Positions 6,895 to 15,590 of a stretch of 64,000 bases of DNA are shown one piece after another. The notes beneath the pieces were generated by a model that was not told the DNA's origin, did not search any database, and saw only the letters and a list, made by a program, of their open reading frames with translations. Made by a program: the position numbers and the translations under genes. Origin of the DNA: an uncultured Hyphomicrobiales bacterium (GTDB lineage: Bacteria; Pseudomonadota; Alphaproteobacteria; Rhizobiales; Xanthobacteraceae); assembly GCA_903885555.1 (NCBI GenBank), contig CAISIV010000018.1, positions 1-64,000 on the forward strand, given 5' to 3'. Numbering within the stretch: the first letter of the stretch is position 1; each line of letters starts with the position of its first letter.

Positions 6895-9753
6895 ATGTCA
6901 CTCACTGCTGAATTTCCTTTCACGTCACCGATCGTTCCGCCCACGCCCTTTGCTTCGCCGCAGGCGGCGTCGGAGCCGGGCTATCAGGTCATCCGCCGTA
7001 ACGGCGCGGTGACGCCGTTCGACGCCGGCAAGATTGCCATCGCGCTGACCAAGGCGTTTCTCGCCGTCGAGGGTGCCGCCGCCGCTGCGTCGCGCCGAAT
7101 TCATGAATCCGTCGAGGCGCTCAGCGGCCAGGTTGTCGTCGCGCTGACGCGTCGTGTCGGCGAAGGCCGCACCTTCCACATCGAGGACATTCAGGACCAG
7201 GTCGAACTCGCGCTGATGCGCAGCGAGCACCACAAGGTGGCGCGCGCTTATGTGCTCTATCGTGAGGAGCGCGCCAAAGCCCGCGAGGCCGAAAAGCCCG
7301 TAGCATCGCAGCCGGCAATTCCCGCGATGCGGCTCAAGACCGCCAGCGGCCGCGATATTGCGCTCGATCTCGACCGTGTCGCCGCCAGCGTGACGTCGGC
7401 CTGCGACGGGCTCGAAGGCGTCGATCCCGATGCGGTGATGGCCGAAATCAGGCGCAACATCTATGACGGCATCAGCACCGACGAACTCGCGCTCGCCAAG
7501 ATCATGGCCGCCCGCGTGCTCATCGAGTCCGAGCCGGGCTACGCCTATGTCAGCGCCCGGCTACTGCTCGACAAGCTGTCCGACGAAGCCGCGGGCTTCA
7601 TCCTCGGCGAAACCGCCACAGGCAAAACTGTCGATTACACCGAGTATTTCCCGGCTTACGTGAAGCGCGCCATCGAGCTGAAACTGCTCGATCCCGAACT
7701 GGCGCGCTTCGATCTGACCAAGATTGCCGCGGCTATCGATCCGCAGCGCGACCGCGCCTTCCAGTTTCTCGGCTTCCAGACGCTTTATGACCGCTATCTG
7801 ATCCACAGCGGCGGCACGCGGATCGAGATGCCACAGGCCTTTTTCATGCGCGTCGCCATGGGCCTCGCCGTCCGCGAGATCGACCGCGAGGACCGCGCCA
7901 TCGAGTTCTACCGCCTGCTGTCGTCCTTCGACTTCATGTCGTCGACGCCGACTTTGTTCAACGCGGGCACGCTGCGGCCGCAACTGTCGTCCTGCTTCCT
8001 CACCAGCATTCCGGACGACCTCGACGGCATTTTCAAATCGGTGAAGGACAACGCGCTGCTGTCGAAATACGCCGGCGGCCTCGGCAATGACTGGACCCGC
8101 GTGCGCGGCCTCGGCGCGCATATCAAGGGCACCAACGGCGCCTCGCAGGGCGTGGTGCCGTTCCTGAAAGTGGCCAACGACACGGCGATTGCCGTCAATC
8201 AGGGCGGCAAGCGCAAGGGCGCGGTCTGCGCCTATCTCGAGACCTGGCACATCGATATCGAGGAATTCCTCGACCTGCGCAAGAACACCGGCGACGACCG
8301 CCGCCGCACCCACGACATGAACACCGCCAACTGGGTGCCCGACCTGTTCATGCAGCGCGTGCGGGAAGACGGCCCCTGGACGCTCTTTTCACCCGACGAG
8401 ACGCCGGATTTGCACGACCGCTATGGGCCGGATTTCAAGCTGGCTTACGAGGCCCAGGAAGCCCGCGCGGCGCGGAGCGAACTCACCGTGTTCAAGCAGG
8501 TGCGCGCGGTCGATCTGTGGCGGCGCATGCTCACCATGCTGTTCGAGACCGGGCATCCGTGGATCACGTTCAAGGATCCCTGCAACATCCGTTCGCCGCA
8601 GCAGCATTGCGGCGTGGTGCATTCGTCCAACTTGTGCACCGAAATCACGCTCAACACGTCGGATGACGAAGTCGCTGTCTGCAATCTCGGCTCGGTCAAC
8701 CTGGTCAATCACGTCACGCCGCGCGGACTCGATCGCGACAAGCTCGCCCGCACGGTGGTCACCGCCATGCGCATGCTCGACAACGTGCTGGACGTGAATT
8801 TCTACACCATCCCGGAAGCACGCCGCTCCAACATGCGGCATCGCCCGGTCGGTCTCGGCCTGATGGGCTTCCAGGATGCGCTGCAGATCCTGCGCATCCC
8901 CACCGCCTCGGAGGGCGCGGTGACGTTCGCCGACGAGAGCATGGAGGCGATCAGCTACCACGCCATCGCCGCCTCGTCCGATCTCGCGGTCGAACGCGGG
9001 CGCTATCCTTCGTACGAAGGCTCGCTATGGAGCCGCGGCATTCTACCGATCGATTCGGTCTCGATGCTGTCTGACGCCCGCGGCGGCGTCAGCCTCGATA
9101 CGTCATCGACACTCGATTGGAACAGCCTGCGTGCGCGCGTGATGAAGCAAGGCATGCGCAACTCCAACACCATGGCGATCGCGCCGACGGCGACGATCTC
9201 CAATATCTGCGGCGTATCGCAATCGATCGAGCCCGCCTACCAGAACCTCTACGTCAAATCGAACATGTCCGGCGATTTCACGGTCGTGAACGAATATCTC
9301 GTGCGCGACCTCAAAGCCCGCGGCCTGTGGGACGAGGTCATGGTCTCGGACCTCAAATATTTCGACGGCAGCGTCGGCACCATCGACCGCGTGCCGGACG
9401 ACATCAAGGCGCTCTATGCCACCGCGTTCGAGATCGACTCCTCGTGGCTGATCGAAAGCGCGGCACGGCGACAGAAATGGATCGACCAAGCACAGTCGCT
9501 CAACCTTTACATCGCGGCGCCGAACGGCCGGAAGCTCGACCAGCTCTACCAACTGGCGTGGGAGCGCGGCCTGAAGACGACCTATTACCTGCGTTCGCGC
9601 AGCGCCACGCATGTCGAGAAATCCACGCTCAAGGGCACCGATGGCAAACTCAATTCAGTTTCTTCGGCCGTGTCGTCGGCTGCCGCCGAGCCGGTCATCG
9701 TCGAGGGCAAAGCCTGCCTGATCGACGACCCGACCTGCGAAGCCTGCCAGTAA
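6895..9753 (+). CDS. nrdA: Ribonucleoside-diphosphate reductase, alpha subunit (class Ic partner)
   Basis: Catalytic subunit that reduces ribonucleoside diphosphates to deoxyribonucleotides with NrdB. It has 952 residues, about 190 more than E. coli NrdA. An ATP-cone is near residues 27-120 (VIRRNGAVTPFDAGKI) and a second cone-like region lies near 145-230. Active-site residues are visible as Cys367 (LSSCF), the N-x-C-x-E triad Asn579/Cys581/Glu583 (SNLCTEI) and Cys596 (VAVCNLGS). The C-terminal thioredoxin-reducible pair is Cys948/Cys951 (CEAC). The duplicated allosteric cones suggest dATP-mediated regulation. It follows a cobalamin riboswitch and is 18 bases upstream of nrdB. No strong ribosome site precedes ATG 6895, which fits control in the leader. 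Confidence 0.95.
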   Translation: MSLTAEFPFTSPIVPPTPFASPQAASEPGYQVIRRNGAVTPFDAGKIAIALTKAFLAVEGAAAAASRRIHESVEALSGQVVVALTRRVGEGRTFHIEDIQDQVELALMRSEHHKVARAYVLYREERAKAREAEKPVASQPAIPAMRLKTASGRDIALDLDRVAASVTSACDGLEGVDPDAVMAEIRRNIYDGISTDELALAKIMAARVLIESEPGYAYVSARLLLDKLSDEAAGFILGETATGKTVDYTEYFPAYVKRAIELKLLDPELARFDLTKIAAAIDPQRDRAFQFLGFQTLYDRYLIHSGGTRIEMPQAFFMRVAMGLAVREIDREDRAIEFYRLLSSFDFMSSTPTLFNAGTLRPQLSSCFLTSIPDDLDGIFKSVKDNALLSKYAGGLGNDWTRVRGLGAHIKGTNGASQGVVPFLKVANDTAIAVNQGGKRKGAVCAYLETWHIDIEEFLDLRKNTGDDRRRTHDMNTANWVPDLFMQRVREDGPWTLFSPDETPDLHDRYGPDFKLAYEAQEARAARSELTVFKQVRAVDLWRRMLTMLFETGHPWITFKDPCNIRSPQQHCGVVHSSNLCTEITLNTSDDEVAVCNLGSVNLVNHVTPRGLDRDKLARTVVTAMRMLDNVLDVNFYTIPEARRSNMRHRPVGLGLMGFQDALQILRIPTASEGAVTFADESMEAISYHAIAASSDLAVERGRYPSYEGSLWSRGILPIDSVSMLSDARGGVSLDTSSTLDWNSLRARVMKQGMRNSNTMAIAPTATISNICGVSQSIEPAYQNLYVKSNMSGDFTVVNEYLVRDLKARGLWDEVMVSDLKYFDGSVGTIDRVPDDIKALYATAFEIDSSWLIESAARRQKWIDQAQSLNLYIAAPNGRKLDQLYQLAWERGLKTTYYLRSRSATHVEKSTLKGTDGKLNSVSSAVSSAAAEPVIVEGKACLIDDPTCEACQ

Positions 9754-9771
9754 ATCCAAAGGAAGAAGAAA

Positions 9772-10902
9772 ATGCTCGATTGGTCCGAACCAAATTCGCA
9801 GAAGCCTACAATCATGCCGCCAGCGGCATTGCCGGCCGATACCGACGGCCACGCCGCCGGTCTTGGCGCGATTTCGCGCGGTGCCGGCCGCGTCAGCGTC
9901 GATGAAAAGGCGATGATCAACTGCCGCGCCGACGTCAACCAGCTGCTGCCGCTGAAATACCGCTGGGCCTGGGAGAAATATCTCGCCGGCTGCAACAACC
10001 ACTGGATGCCGACCGAAGTGTCGATGCAGGCCGACATTGCGCTGTGGAAATCACGCGACGGTCTGACCGAGGACGAGCGGCGCTCGATCAAGCGCAATCT
10101 TGGTTTCTTCGCCGCGTCGGAATCGCTGGTCGCCAACAACATCGTGCTGGCGATCTACCGCCATCTCACCAATCCCGAATGCCGGCAGTATCTGCTGCGT
10201 CAGGCTTTCGAGGAGGCGGTGCACACCCACACGTTCCAGTACATCGTCGAGAGCCTCGGCCTCGACGAAGGCGAACTGTTCAACATGTACCGCGAAGTGC
10301 CGTCGATCACCGACAAGGCCGCCTGGGCGCTCAAGCACACCCAGCATCTCGACGACCCGGATTTCAAGACCGGCACGCTGGAAACCGACCAAGCCTTCCT
10401 GCGCGATCTCATCGCCTTCTACGTCTGCTTCGAAGGCATGTGGTTCTACACCGGCTTTGCGCAGATCCTGTCGCTCGGCCGGCGTAACAAGATGGTCGGC
10501 ATCGCCGAGCAGTATCAATACATCCTGCGCGACGAATCGATTCACCTGAACTTCGGCATCGACGTCATCAACCAGATCAAGGCGGAGAACCCGCATCTGT
10601 GGACGCGCGCGTTCCAGGATGAAGTGCGCCAGATGCTGACCGACGCCGCAAGTCTCGAAGCCGCCTATGGCCGTGATACGATGCCGCGCGGATTTCTCGG
10701 CCTGAATGCGGCGCTGTGCGAGCAATACATGCACTTCATCGCCAACCGGCGTTGCGCACAGTTGGGATTGGGACCGGTATTCGCGGAGACGGAAAATCCG
10801 TTCCCGTGGATGTCGGAGGCGATGGATCTCAAGAAGGAAAAGAACTTCTTCGAGACCCGCGTCATCGAATATCAGAACGGCGGCGCGCTCAATTGGGAAT
10901 AG
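9772..10902 (+). CDS. nrdB: Ribonucleotide reductase beta subunit, class Ic (Phe in place of radical Tyr)
   Basis: A 376-residue ferritin-fold R2 protein. Predicted metal ligands are Glu117 ([10 protein letters not shown]), Glu148 and His151 ([10 protein letters not shown]), Glu221 (CFEGMWF), and Glu255 and His258 (RDESIHLN). The residue four after His151 is Phe155 (codon TTC at 10234-10236), where class Ia/Ib enzymes carry the radical Tyr. The first ligand is Glu rather than Asp. Both traits match Chlamydia trachomatis NrdB (Glu89, Glu120, His123, Phe127, Glu193, Glu227, His230) with a constant offset of 28. A Mn(IV)/Fe(III) cofactor is therefore expected; that is inference from the family. 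AAGGAAG lies before the ATG. Confidence 0.95.
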   Translation: MLDWSEPNSQKPTIMPPAALPADTDGHAAGLGAISRGAGRVSVDEKAMINCRADVNQLLPLKYRWAWEKYLAGCNNHWMPTEVSMQADIALWKSRDGLTEDERRSIKRNLGFFAASESLVANNIVLAIYRHLTNPECRQYLLRQAFEEAVHTHTFQYIVESLGLDEGELFNMYREVPSITDKAAWALKHTQHLDDPDFKTGTLETDQAFLRDLIAFYVCFEGMWFYTGFAQILSLGRRNKMVGIAEQYQYILRDESIHLNFGIDVINQIKAENPHLWTRAFQDEVRQMLTDAASLEAAYGRDTMPRGFLGLNAALCEQYMHFIANRRCAQLGLGPVFAETENPFPWMSEAMDLKKEKNFFETRVIEYQNGGALNWE

Positions 10903-10908
10903 TTGGGA

Positions 10909-11457
10909 CTAGTGCTTGCCGGGCAGCATCCGCTGCAACACGCCGTCGTGGCGGACGAAGTAGTGATACATCGCCGCCACGGCGTGCAGGGCAACCAGAC
11001 CCAGCATGGCGTAGTTGGCCAAAAGGCCGTGCACGTCGCCGGTCCAGCCCCAGCCCGGCGCGCGGGTGGCCAGCAGCTTCGGCAGTTCAAGTCCGAACAT
11101 TTCCACCGGCATGCCGCGATAAGAAGCGTTGATCCAACCCAGGATCGGCACCACGAACAGCAGCAGATAGAGCGCCCAGTGCACGAGGCGCGCGGTCAGC
11201 GTCTGCCACGGCGGAATGCCGTCGAGCGGCACCGGTTCGCCATGCGTCAGGCGCCAGGCCAAGCGCACGACCGCCACCGCCAGAATAATGATACCAAAGG
11301 TAAAATGCAGGCTGATCAGCGTCGTGACCGGGGTGTTGCGGTCAATGTGCGGCATGGTCCAGGCAAAGATGAATTGGGCGATCAAAAGGACCAGAATGGT
11401 CCAATGCAACGCTTTTGCCGTGCTGGAATAGCTGGAAGCCGAGCTCAAATTCGCCAT
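10909..11457 (-). CDS. Cytochrome b561 family protein
   Basis: A 182-residue membrane di-haem cytochrome b of the prokaryotic b561 type, likely moving electrons from quinol in the inner membrane. Four hydrophobic helices are visible. Candidate haem His residues lie in KALHWTI, ISLHFTFG, GDVHGLLA and the last helix (VALHAVAAMYHYF). ATG 11457 (MANLSS) was preferred to a TTG eight codons earlier. It converges on nrdB with six bases between the stops. Its electron donor and acceptor cannot be told from context. Confidence 0.88.
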   Translation of the reverse strand: MANLSSASSYSSTAKALHWTILVLLIAQFIFAWTMPHIDRNTPVTTLISLHFTFGIIILAVAVVRLAWRLTHGEPVPLDGIPPWQTLTARLVHWALYLLLFVVPILGWINASYRGMPVEMFGLELPKLLATRAPGWGWTGDVHGLLANYAMLGLVALHAVAAMYHYFVRHDGVLQRMLPGKH

Positions 11458-11650
11458 AGTGCCGCCCTTGTATTGGAACAATTCACCCCTATATAGGTTC
11501 CAGTGATGATGTCGAGCTTACGTTCTCCATCATCTACCGCGGCCGGCGAAAGCTGAGCGCGGAAACGGCCACGAATAGCAGGCGACGGCGGATGTACCCG
11601 CGCCTCCCATTTCGTGGTCGTTATCATTTCAGGCTCAGGTTTATTCCGGA

Positions 11651-12889
11651 TCAGGCGCCGACCTTGAGCTTTTCCTTGTCGTAGCCGGCGACGCGCTTGT
11701 AGCTCTCCGACAGCGCCACCAGCTCGTCGCGGCTGATGACGTCGTCGATGTGCTTGAACGGCTTGTCGCCGGTACGGCGGAAGACCTCGTGCAGGATGGC
11801 GTCCGGCGGTGCGCTGCGGTTGGCGAGCACGACCTTGCTGGTTTCCGGCAGGCGCTTGGCCTCGTAGGCCTTGAGCGCCTCCACCGGATCGGCGTGCATC
11901 TTGAGTGCGTCGGACAGCGCGCGGCAATCGAGAATGGCCTGCGCCGAACCGTTGGCGCCGCGCGGATACATCGGATGCGCAGCGTCGCCGAGCAATGTCA
12001 GCCGGCCGAAAGTCCAGCGCGGCAGCGGATCCTGATCGACCATCGGATATTCCAGGATGGCATCGGACGAGCGGATGAACTCCGGCACGTCGAGCCAGTC
12101 GAATTTCCAGTCCGCCATCGCCGGCAGGAAGTCTTCCAGCTGACCGCGCCGGTTCCAGTCGCGCGCCTGATATTGCGGCGTCTCGATATCGCAGACCCAG
12201 TTCACCAACTGGCGGCCTTCGGCATCGACATTGTTGCGGATCGGATAGATCAAAAGCTTGGCCGGGTGATGCCAGCCGATGCGGATCATGCTGGCGCCGG
12301 ACAGAAACGGCTTCCAGCGCGTGACGCCGCGCCACATGTTGACGCCGGAATATTTCGGCGGGCCTTCGTCGGGATAAAGCTTCTTGCGCAACACCGAGTG
12401 GATGCCTTCGCAGCTGACGACGGCGGCGCCGCGCTGCGGCGGCAAAGGCTTGCCGTCGGCGTCCTCGAAATGCGCGATGGCCTCGGGGCCGTCATACTCA
12501 ACGCGCGTGCAGCGCCAGCCGGTCAGCACCTTGTCGGCGCCGGCGCGCTCGATGAAGGCGTTGAGCAGCACCATCTGCAAGTCGCCGCGATGAATCGAGA
12601 ACTGCGGCACGTCATAGCCGGCGAACTTGCCGGCCGGCTCGCTGTAGATGTACTGGCCGTAGCGATTGTAGAAACAATATTCGCGGGTGGTAACGGCGAC
12701 CTTGGCCAGCGCTTCTTCCAGCCCGAGCGCGCAGAGTTCGCGCGAAGCATGCGGCAGGATGTTGATGCCGACGCCGACGGCCTTGAGTTCGCTGGTGGCC
12801 TCGAACACGCGGCAGGCGATGCCGGCGCGATGCAGCATGAGCCCGAGCGTCAAACCGCCGATGCCGCCGCCAATAATGAGAATTTCCAT
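11651..12889 (-). CDS. FAD-dependent monooxygenase (salicylate-hydroxylase-like), paralogue 1
   Basis: A 412-residue flavoprotein monooxygenase. The N-terminal dinucleotide fold is EILIIGGGIGGLTLGLML; the second FAD contact is the LLGDAAHPMYPRGANG motif in the C-terminal half. The active frame starts at ATG 12889 after AAGGGAAGCG; the open frame continues upstream only into dsbB and that part is discarded. It lies 29 bases downstream of dsbB on the same strand. A close relative sits at 57778-59001, sharing WRGVTR, YPMVD-x-DP and GDAAHPMYPRG segments. The substrate is unknown; such enzymes hydroxylate small aromatic or heteroaromatic compounds using NAD(P)H and O2. Confidence 0.88.
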   Translation of the reverse strand: MEILIIGGGIGGLTLGLMLHRAGIACRVFEATSELKAVGVGINILPHASRELCALGLEEALAKVAVTTREYCFYNRYGQYIYSEPAGKFAGYDVPQFSIHRGDLQMVLLNAFIERAGADKVLTGWRCTRVEYDGPEAIAHFEDADGKPLPPQRGAAVVSCEGIHSVLRKKLYPDEGPPKYSGVNMWRGVTRWKPFLSGASMIRIGWHHPAKLLIYPIRNNVDAEGRQLVNWVCDIETPQYQARDWNRRGQLEDFLPAMADWKFDWLDVPEFIRSSDAILEYPMVDQDPLPRWTFGRLTLLGDAAHPMYPRGANGSAQAILDCRALSDALKMHADPVEALKAYEAKRLPETSKVVLANRSAPPDAILHEVFRRTGDKPFKHIDDVISRDELVALSESYKRVAGYDKEKLKVGA

Positions 12890-12918
12890 TTCGCTTCCCT
12901 TGACCTGCTCTTTTGTCT

Positions 12919-13470
12919 TTAAGCTTCTTCGTCCGCGCGCCGCGCCCAGGCTGATTTTGCACCCCAAGCCGCGACCAGCGCAAGGAACAGCGACACCAGC
13001 GCGTCGTAACCCGACAGCGAAATCCCCAGGATGCGGATCGCCGCCTCGTCGCAACGCACCAGGCTGATGCGCTGCAACTGGTTCAGCATGCTGGTGACCG
13101 AGCCGATCTTGTCGATCGGGCCGGAGCAATCGTTCGGGCCCGGCCACCATTTCCACTCGACGCCGGCGTGGTAGGTGGACAGCCCGGTATTCCAGAGCAT
13201 GAAGCCGACGATCACGAGCAGGCCGAGAAACAGAACTTTTTTCGATGCGCCGAAGCTCGCGCCGAGCCAGAGCAAGGCCGCCAGCGGAATGCAGACGTAA
13301 AAGGCCATGCGCTGCTCGAGGCACAGCGGGCACGGCGCCAGCAGCATGACGTATTGGACGAAGTAGACCGCGGCCATGGTCAGGACGCCGACGGCGAAGA
13401 CGATCACGGCGGCGGACAGCGGCGGGTCACGGCGCAGGCGTTCGCAGGTTTGGGCCAGGGTGTCGGTCAT
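12919..13470 (-). CDS. dsbB: Disulfide bond formation protein DsbB
   Basis: A 183-residue inner-membrane protein that reoxidises DsbA and passes electrons to quinone. It has the four-helix hydrophobic layout and the first redox pair as CPLC (ending the first helix pair, near residues 47-50). The second periplasmic Cys pair is seen in GPNDCSGP and LVRCDEA. The WKWWPGPNDC segment is typical of alphaproteobacterial DsbB. It is upstream of, and probably co-transcribed with, the flavin monooxygenase gene, though no functional link is evident. Confidence 0.92.
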   Translation of the reverse strand: MTDTLAQTCERLRRDPPLSAAVIVFAVGVLTMAAVYFVQYVMLLAPCPLCLEQRMAFYVCIPLAALLWLGASFGASKKVLFLGLLVIVGFMLWNTGLSTYHAGVEWKWWPGPNDCSGPIDKIGSVTSMLNQLQRISLVRCDEAAIRILGISLSGYDALVSLFLALVAAWGAKSAWARRADEEA

Positions 13471-13591
13471 TGTTCGCTTCTGAGGCCGGGCGGCAACACA
13501 GTCAAGATACAGCGATAAGCGGGCTGGACGCCGGGAATTTCAACCTTATGTCCGATGGACCCCAAAGGTTAAACGATTGAAAGGCCAAACC

Positions 13592-14101
13592 ATGTCTTTT
13601 TCGATGTATGATGTCATCATTCCCGTGCTCATTCGCGGCCTTACCGTGCTGTCGGGCTACATCGACAAGGCGGAAGCCTATGCGACGGACAACAAGTTCG
13701 ACCCATCGGTGCTGGTCAACGCCCGGCTGGCGCCGGATATGTCGTCGCTGGCCGGACAGGTGCAGCGCGCCAGCGACACTTCCAAGGGCGCGATTGCACG
13801 GCTGACCGGGGCCACCATGCCGGGCTTTCCCGATACCGAAACGACGCTCGATGAACTGAAACAGCGGATCGCGAAAACGGTCGACCTTTTGAAGACCGTC
13901 AAACCGCAGGATCTCGACGGCAGCGAGAGTAAATCGATTGAGCTGAAATTCGGCAAACTCGCCAAGACGTTTCGCGGCGATGAATATGTGACGAAGTTTT
14001 TGCTGCCGAATTTCTTTTTCCACATCACCACGGCGCACGACATACTTCGGCACAACGGCTTGAAGATCGGCAAACTGGATTATCTGGGGAGTTTTGAGTG
14101 A
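13592..14101 (+). CDS. DUF1993 family protein
   Basis: A 169-residue protein matching the DUF1993 family (DinB-like helical bundle, function unknown). Family features seen are the start MSFSMYDVIIPVLIRGL, the LVNARLAPDM segment, and a C-terminal part LPNFFFHITTAHDILRHNG. The His-containing HITTAHDILRH stretch is where DinB-like proteins usually place metal ligands. The ATG at 13592 was chosen over the TTG at 13577 because AAGG lies between them. Its stop is two bases from the tRNA-Leu gene on the other strand. Confidence 0.85.
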   Translation: MSFSMYDVIIPVLIRGLTVLSGYIDKAEAYATDNKFDPSVLVNARLAPDMSSLAGQVQRASDTSKGAIARLTGATMPGFPDTETTLDELKQRIAKTVDLLKTVKPQDLDGSESKSIELKFGKLAKTFRGDEYVTKFLLPNFFFHITTAHDILRHNGLKIGKLDYLGSFE

Positions 14102-14102
14102 G

Positions 14103-14187
14103 TGGTGCCCCCAGCCGGAATCGAACCAGCACACCTTGCGGTACCTGATTTTGAGTCAGGCGCGTCTACCAGTTCCGCCATGGGGGC
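14103..14187 (-). tRNA. tRNA-Leu (CAA anticodon)
   Basis: The minus-strand sequence folds as a leucine tRNA of 85 bases with encoded CCA. The acceptor arm is GCCCCCA paired with TGGGGGC. The anticodon arm is CCTGA-CTCAAAA-TCAGG, giving anticodon CAA for UUG codons. A variable arm follows, as expected of a class II tRNA, then a T arm with GGTTCGATTCC. The downstream end abuts the DUF1993 gene. Confidence 0.96.
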
Positions 14188-14198
14188 ATCTTAACCGC

Positions 14199-14243
14199 GC
14201 GTGAGTTTTCCCGAAAACCGGTAGCCACTTTTCGGACTCATGC
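14199..14243. repeat. REP-like palindrome of rhizobial type
   Basis: An imperfect palindrome beginning GCGTGAG and ending CTCATGC, with the core CCGAAAACCGG then CCACTTTTCGG. The core resembles the short intergenic palindromes (CCGAAAAGTGG...CCGGTTTTCGG) that I know to be dispersed in Bradyrhizobium and related genomes. It lies between tRNA-Leu and the small gene at 14373. It may fold in RNA from either strand. The remaining 130 bases up to 14372 show no further gene. Confidence 0.65.
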
Positions 14244-14372
14244 GCCTCCGCCGGAATATAGCGGCGGAAAATCCAGGGTCAACCGAGCCCAAAATTGACG
14301 TGGAATAGGCGCTTTCAGGGCCATTCCGGCCTATGATCCACGGCAACGATTCCCCCTGCCCCGGAGCCTGCC

Positions 14373-14579
14373 ATGAACGAAGAAGCCCTGAACATGTCGC
14401 TGCGCAAGTTCCTCAAGGTCGTCGGCGTCACCTCGCAGCAGGAAATCGAGAAGGCGATCCGTGCCGCCGACGCGGCGGGCAAACTCAAGGGCAAGAAGTC
14501 GGTCGCGGCCCAGATGGTGCTGACCATCGGCGACGTGTCGCTCACCCACAAGGTCGACGGCACGATCGAGCTGGAGTAG
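14373..14579 (+). CDS. Small DUF6494-like protein
   Basis: A 68-residue cytosolic protein with no signal peptide or membrane segment. The order is a helical N-terminus (MNEEALNMSLRKFLKVVGVT), a helix SQQEIEKAIRAADAAGKLKG and a C-terminal strand-like end with LTHKVDGTIELE. It resembles the small DUF6494 proteins of alphaproteobacteria as I recall them. GGAG lies six bases before the ATG. Its stop is six bases from the convergent binding-protein gene. Function unknown. Confidence 0.78.
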   Translation: MNEEALNMSLRKFLKVVGVTSQQEIEKAIRAADAAGKLKGKKSVAAQMVLTIGDVSLTHKVDGTIELE

Positions 14580-14585
14580 CCGGCG

Positions 14586-15551
14586 CTACATCCCGGCAAT
14601 CGCCTTCTTGTAATAAGACAGGTCGAGATACTTGTCGGGCGAGGCCGGGGTGCCGCCTTCATACTGCGCGCGCAGCTTCAGCACGTTCTTGACGCCTTCC
14701 ATATCGACAACGCCATCCTTGGCGGAATCGTCCTTGGTGCCGTCGAACGCCTGCGTGGCGACGTCTTCCGTCAGCTTGAGCCGCTCGACCAAAATCTTGA
14801 TCACTTCGGCCTTGTTCACCGGATCGAAGGCCCAGCGCCAGCCTTCGATATAGGCCTGAATGTATTTCACCACCGTATCGGAGTTGGCCTGCGCCCAAGG
14901 GCGGAGCACGAAGGCCGACGACCCCTGATAGGCGCCGAGCGCGGCGGCCGCGGTGCCCATGTCCTTGAGGCCTTCCTTCGCGGCGCGGGTCGAGAACGGC
15001 GGGTTCATCATCGCCGCGACGTTGTTCTTGTCCTTGAGCATGGCATCGAGCCGCAACGCTGTGCCACCGGCGAGCTTGATCTCGTAGTCGCCTTTGTTGA
15101 CGCCCTTCTGCTTCAGCATCTCGTAAAGCTGGAACGCGTAAGCGGTGTTGATGGCGTCGACCACGACGGTCTTGCCCTTGACCTCGGCGAGCGACTTGAT
15201 GTCGGGCTGCACGATGAGATGGTTGAAGCTGTTGTCGCCGCCGAGCACGACCGCGATGTCGGCATTGGCCTTGTCCTTGAGGGCGAAGGCATTGTCGATC
15301 GCCGAATGCGCGATCTGGTATTTGCCTTCGGCGAGCCCGCCGCGCAGTTCATCGGAATTGACCGTGAACTTGAGATCGACGGCCAGACCGCGCTTGACAT
15401 AGAAGCCTTTGGCCTGCGCGACGAACATCGGCAAGTCCTGCACGCCGGGGAAAACGATGACGGAGAGCTTGGTATCTTCGGCGAGCGCATCGCGCGGTGC
15501 GGACGCGATCGCAACAGTCGCGGCCAAGGCCGCGGCGAGCAGAGTTTTCAT
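14586..15551 (-). CDS. NitT/TauT-type ABC solute-binding protein (orphan)
   Basis: A 321-residue periplasmic binding protein with a signal peptide ending at DALA-E and the NMT1/THI5-like fold signature (FPGVQDLPMFVAQAKGFYVKRGL). ATG 15551 is the better start since GGAGG is six bases before it and directly abuts the ATG at 15557. It follows an NAD(P) oxidoreductase gene on the same strand by 39 bases. No permease or ATPase accompanies it, so it either uses a transporter encoded elsewhere or serves another purpose. The ligand is unknown. Confidence 0.86.
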   Translation of the reverse strand: MKTLLAAALAATVAIASAPRDALAEDTKLSVIVFPGVQDLPMFVAQAKGFYVKRGLAVDLKFTVNSDELRGGLAEGKYQIAHSAIDNAFALKDKANADIAVVLGGDNSFNHLIVQPDIKSLAEVKGKTVVVDAINTAYAFQLYEMLKQKGVNKGDYEIKLAGGTALRLDAMLKDKNNVAAMMNPPFSTRAAKEGLKDMGTAAAALGAYQGSSAFVLRPWAQANSDTVVKYIQAYIEGWRWAFDPVNKAEVIKILVERLKLTEDVATQAFDGTKDDSAKDGVVDMEGVKNVLKLRAQYEGGTPASPDKYLDLSYYKKAIAGM

Positions 15552-15590
15552 TGGCATCCTCCGGAGGTTATTTTTGTTTTGTAGCTGTAT

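Noticed and set aside
9772..10902. Reading nrdB as an ordinary class Ia beta subunit
   Set aside because: The Tyr position is Phe and the first ligand is Glu, so the ordinary di-iron tyrosyl-radical form does not fit.
10909..10920. CTAGTGC next to the nrdB stop as another copy of the palindrome ends
   Set aside because: Only a short match, with no inverted partner nearby; chance is sufficient.
12890..13333. N-terminal extension of the flavin monooxygenase frame
   Set aside because: It lies inside dsbB in another frame, and the FAD-binding motif begins at ATG 12889 after a ribosome site.
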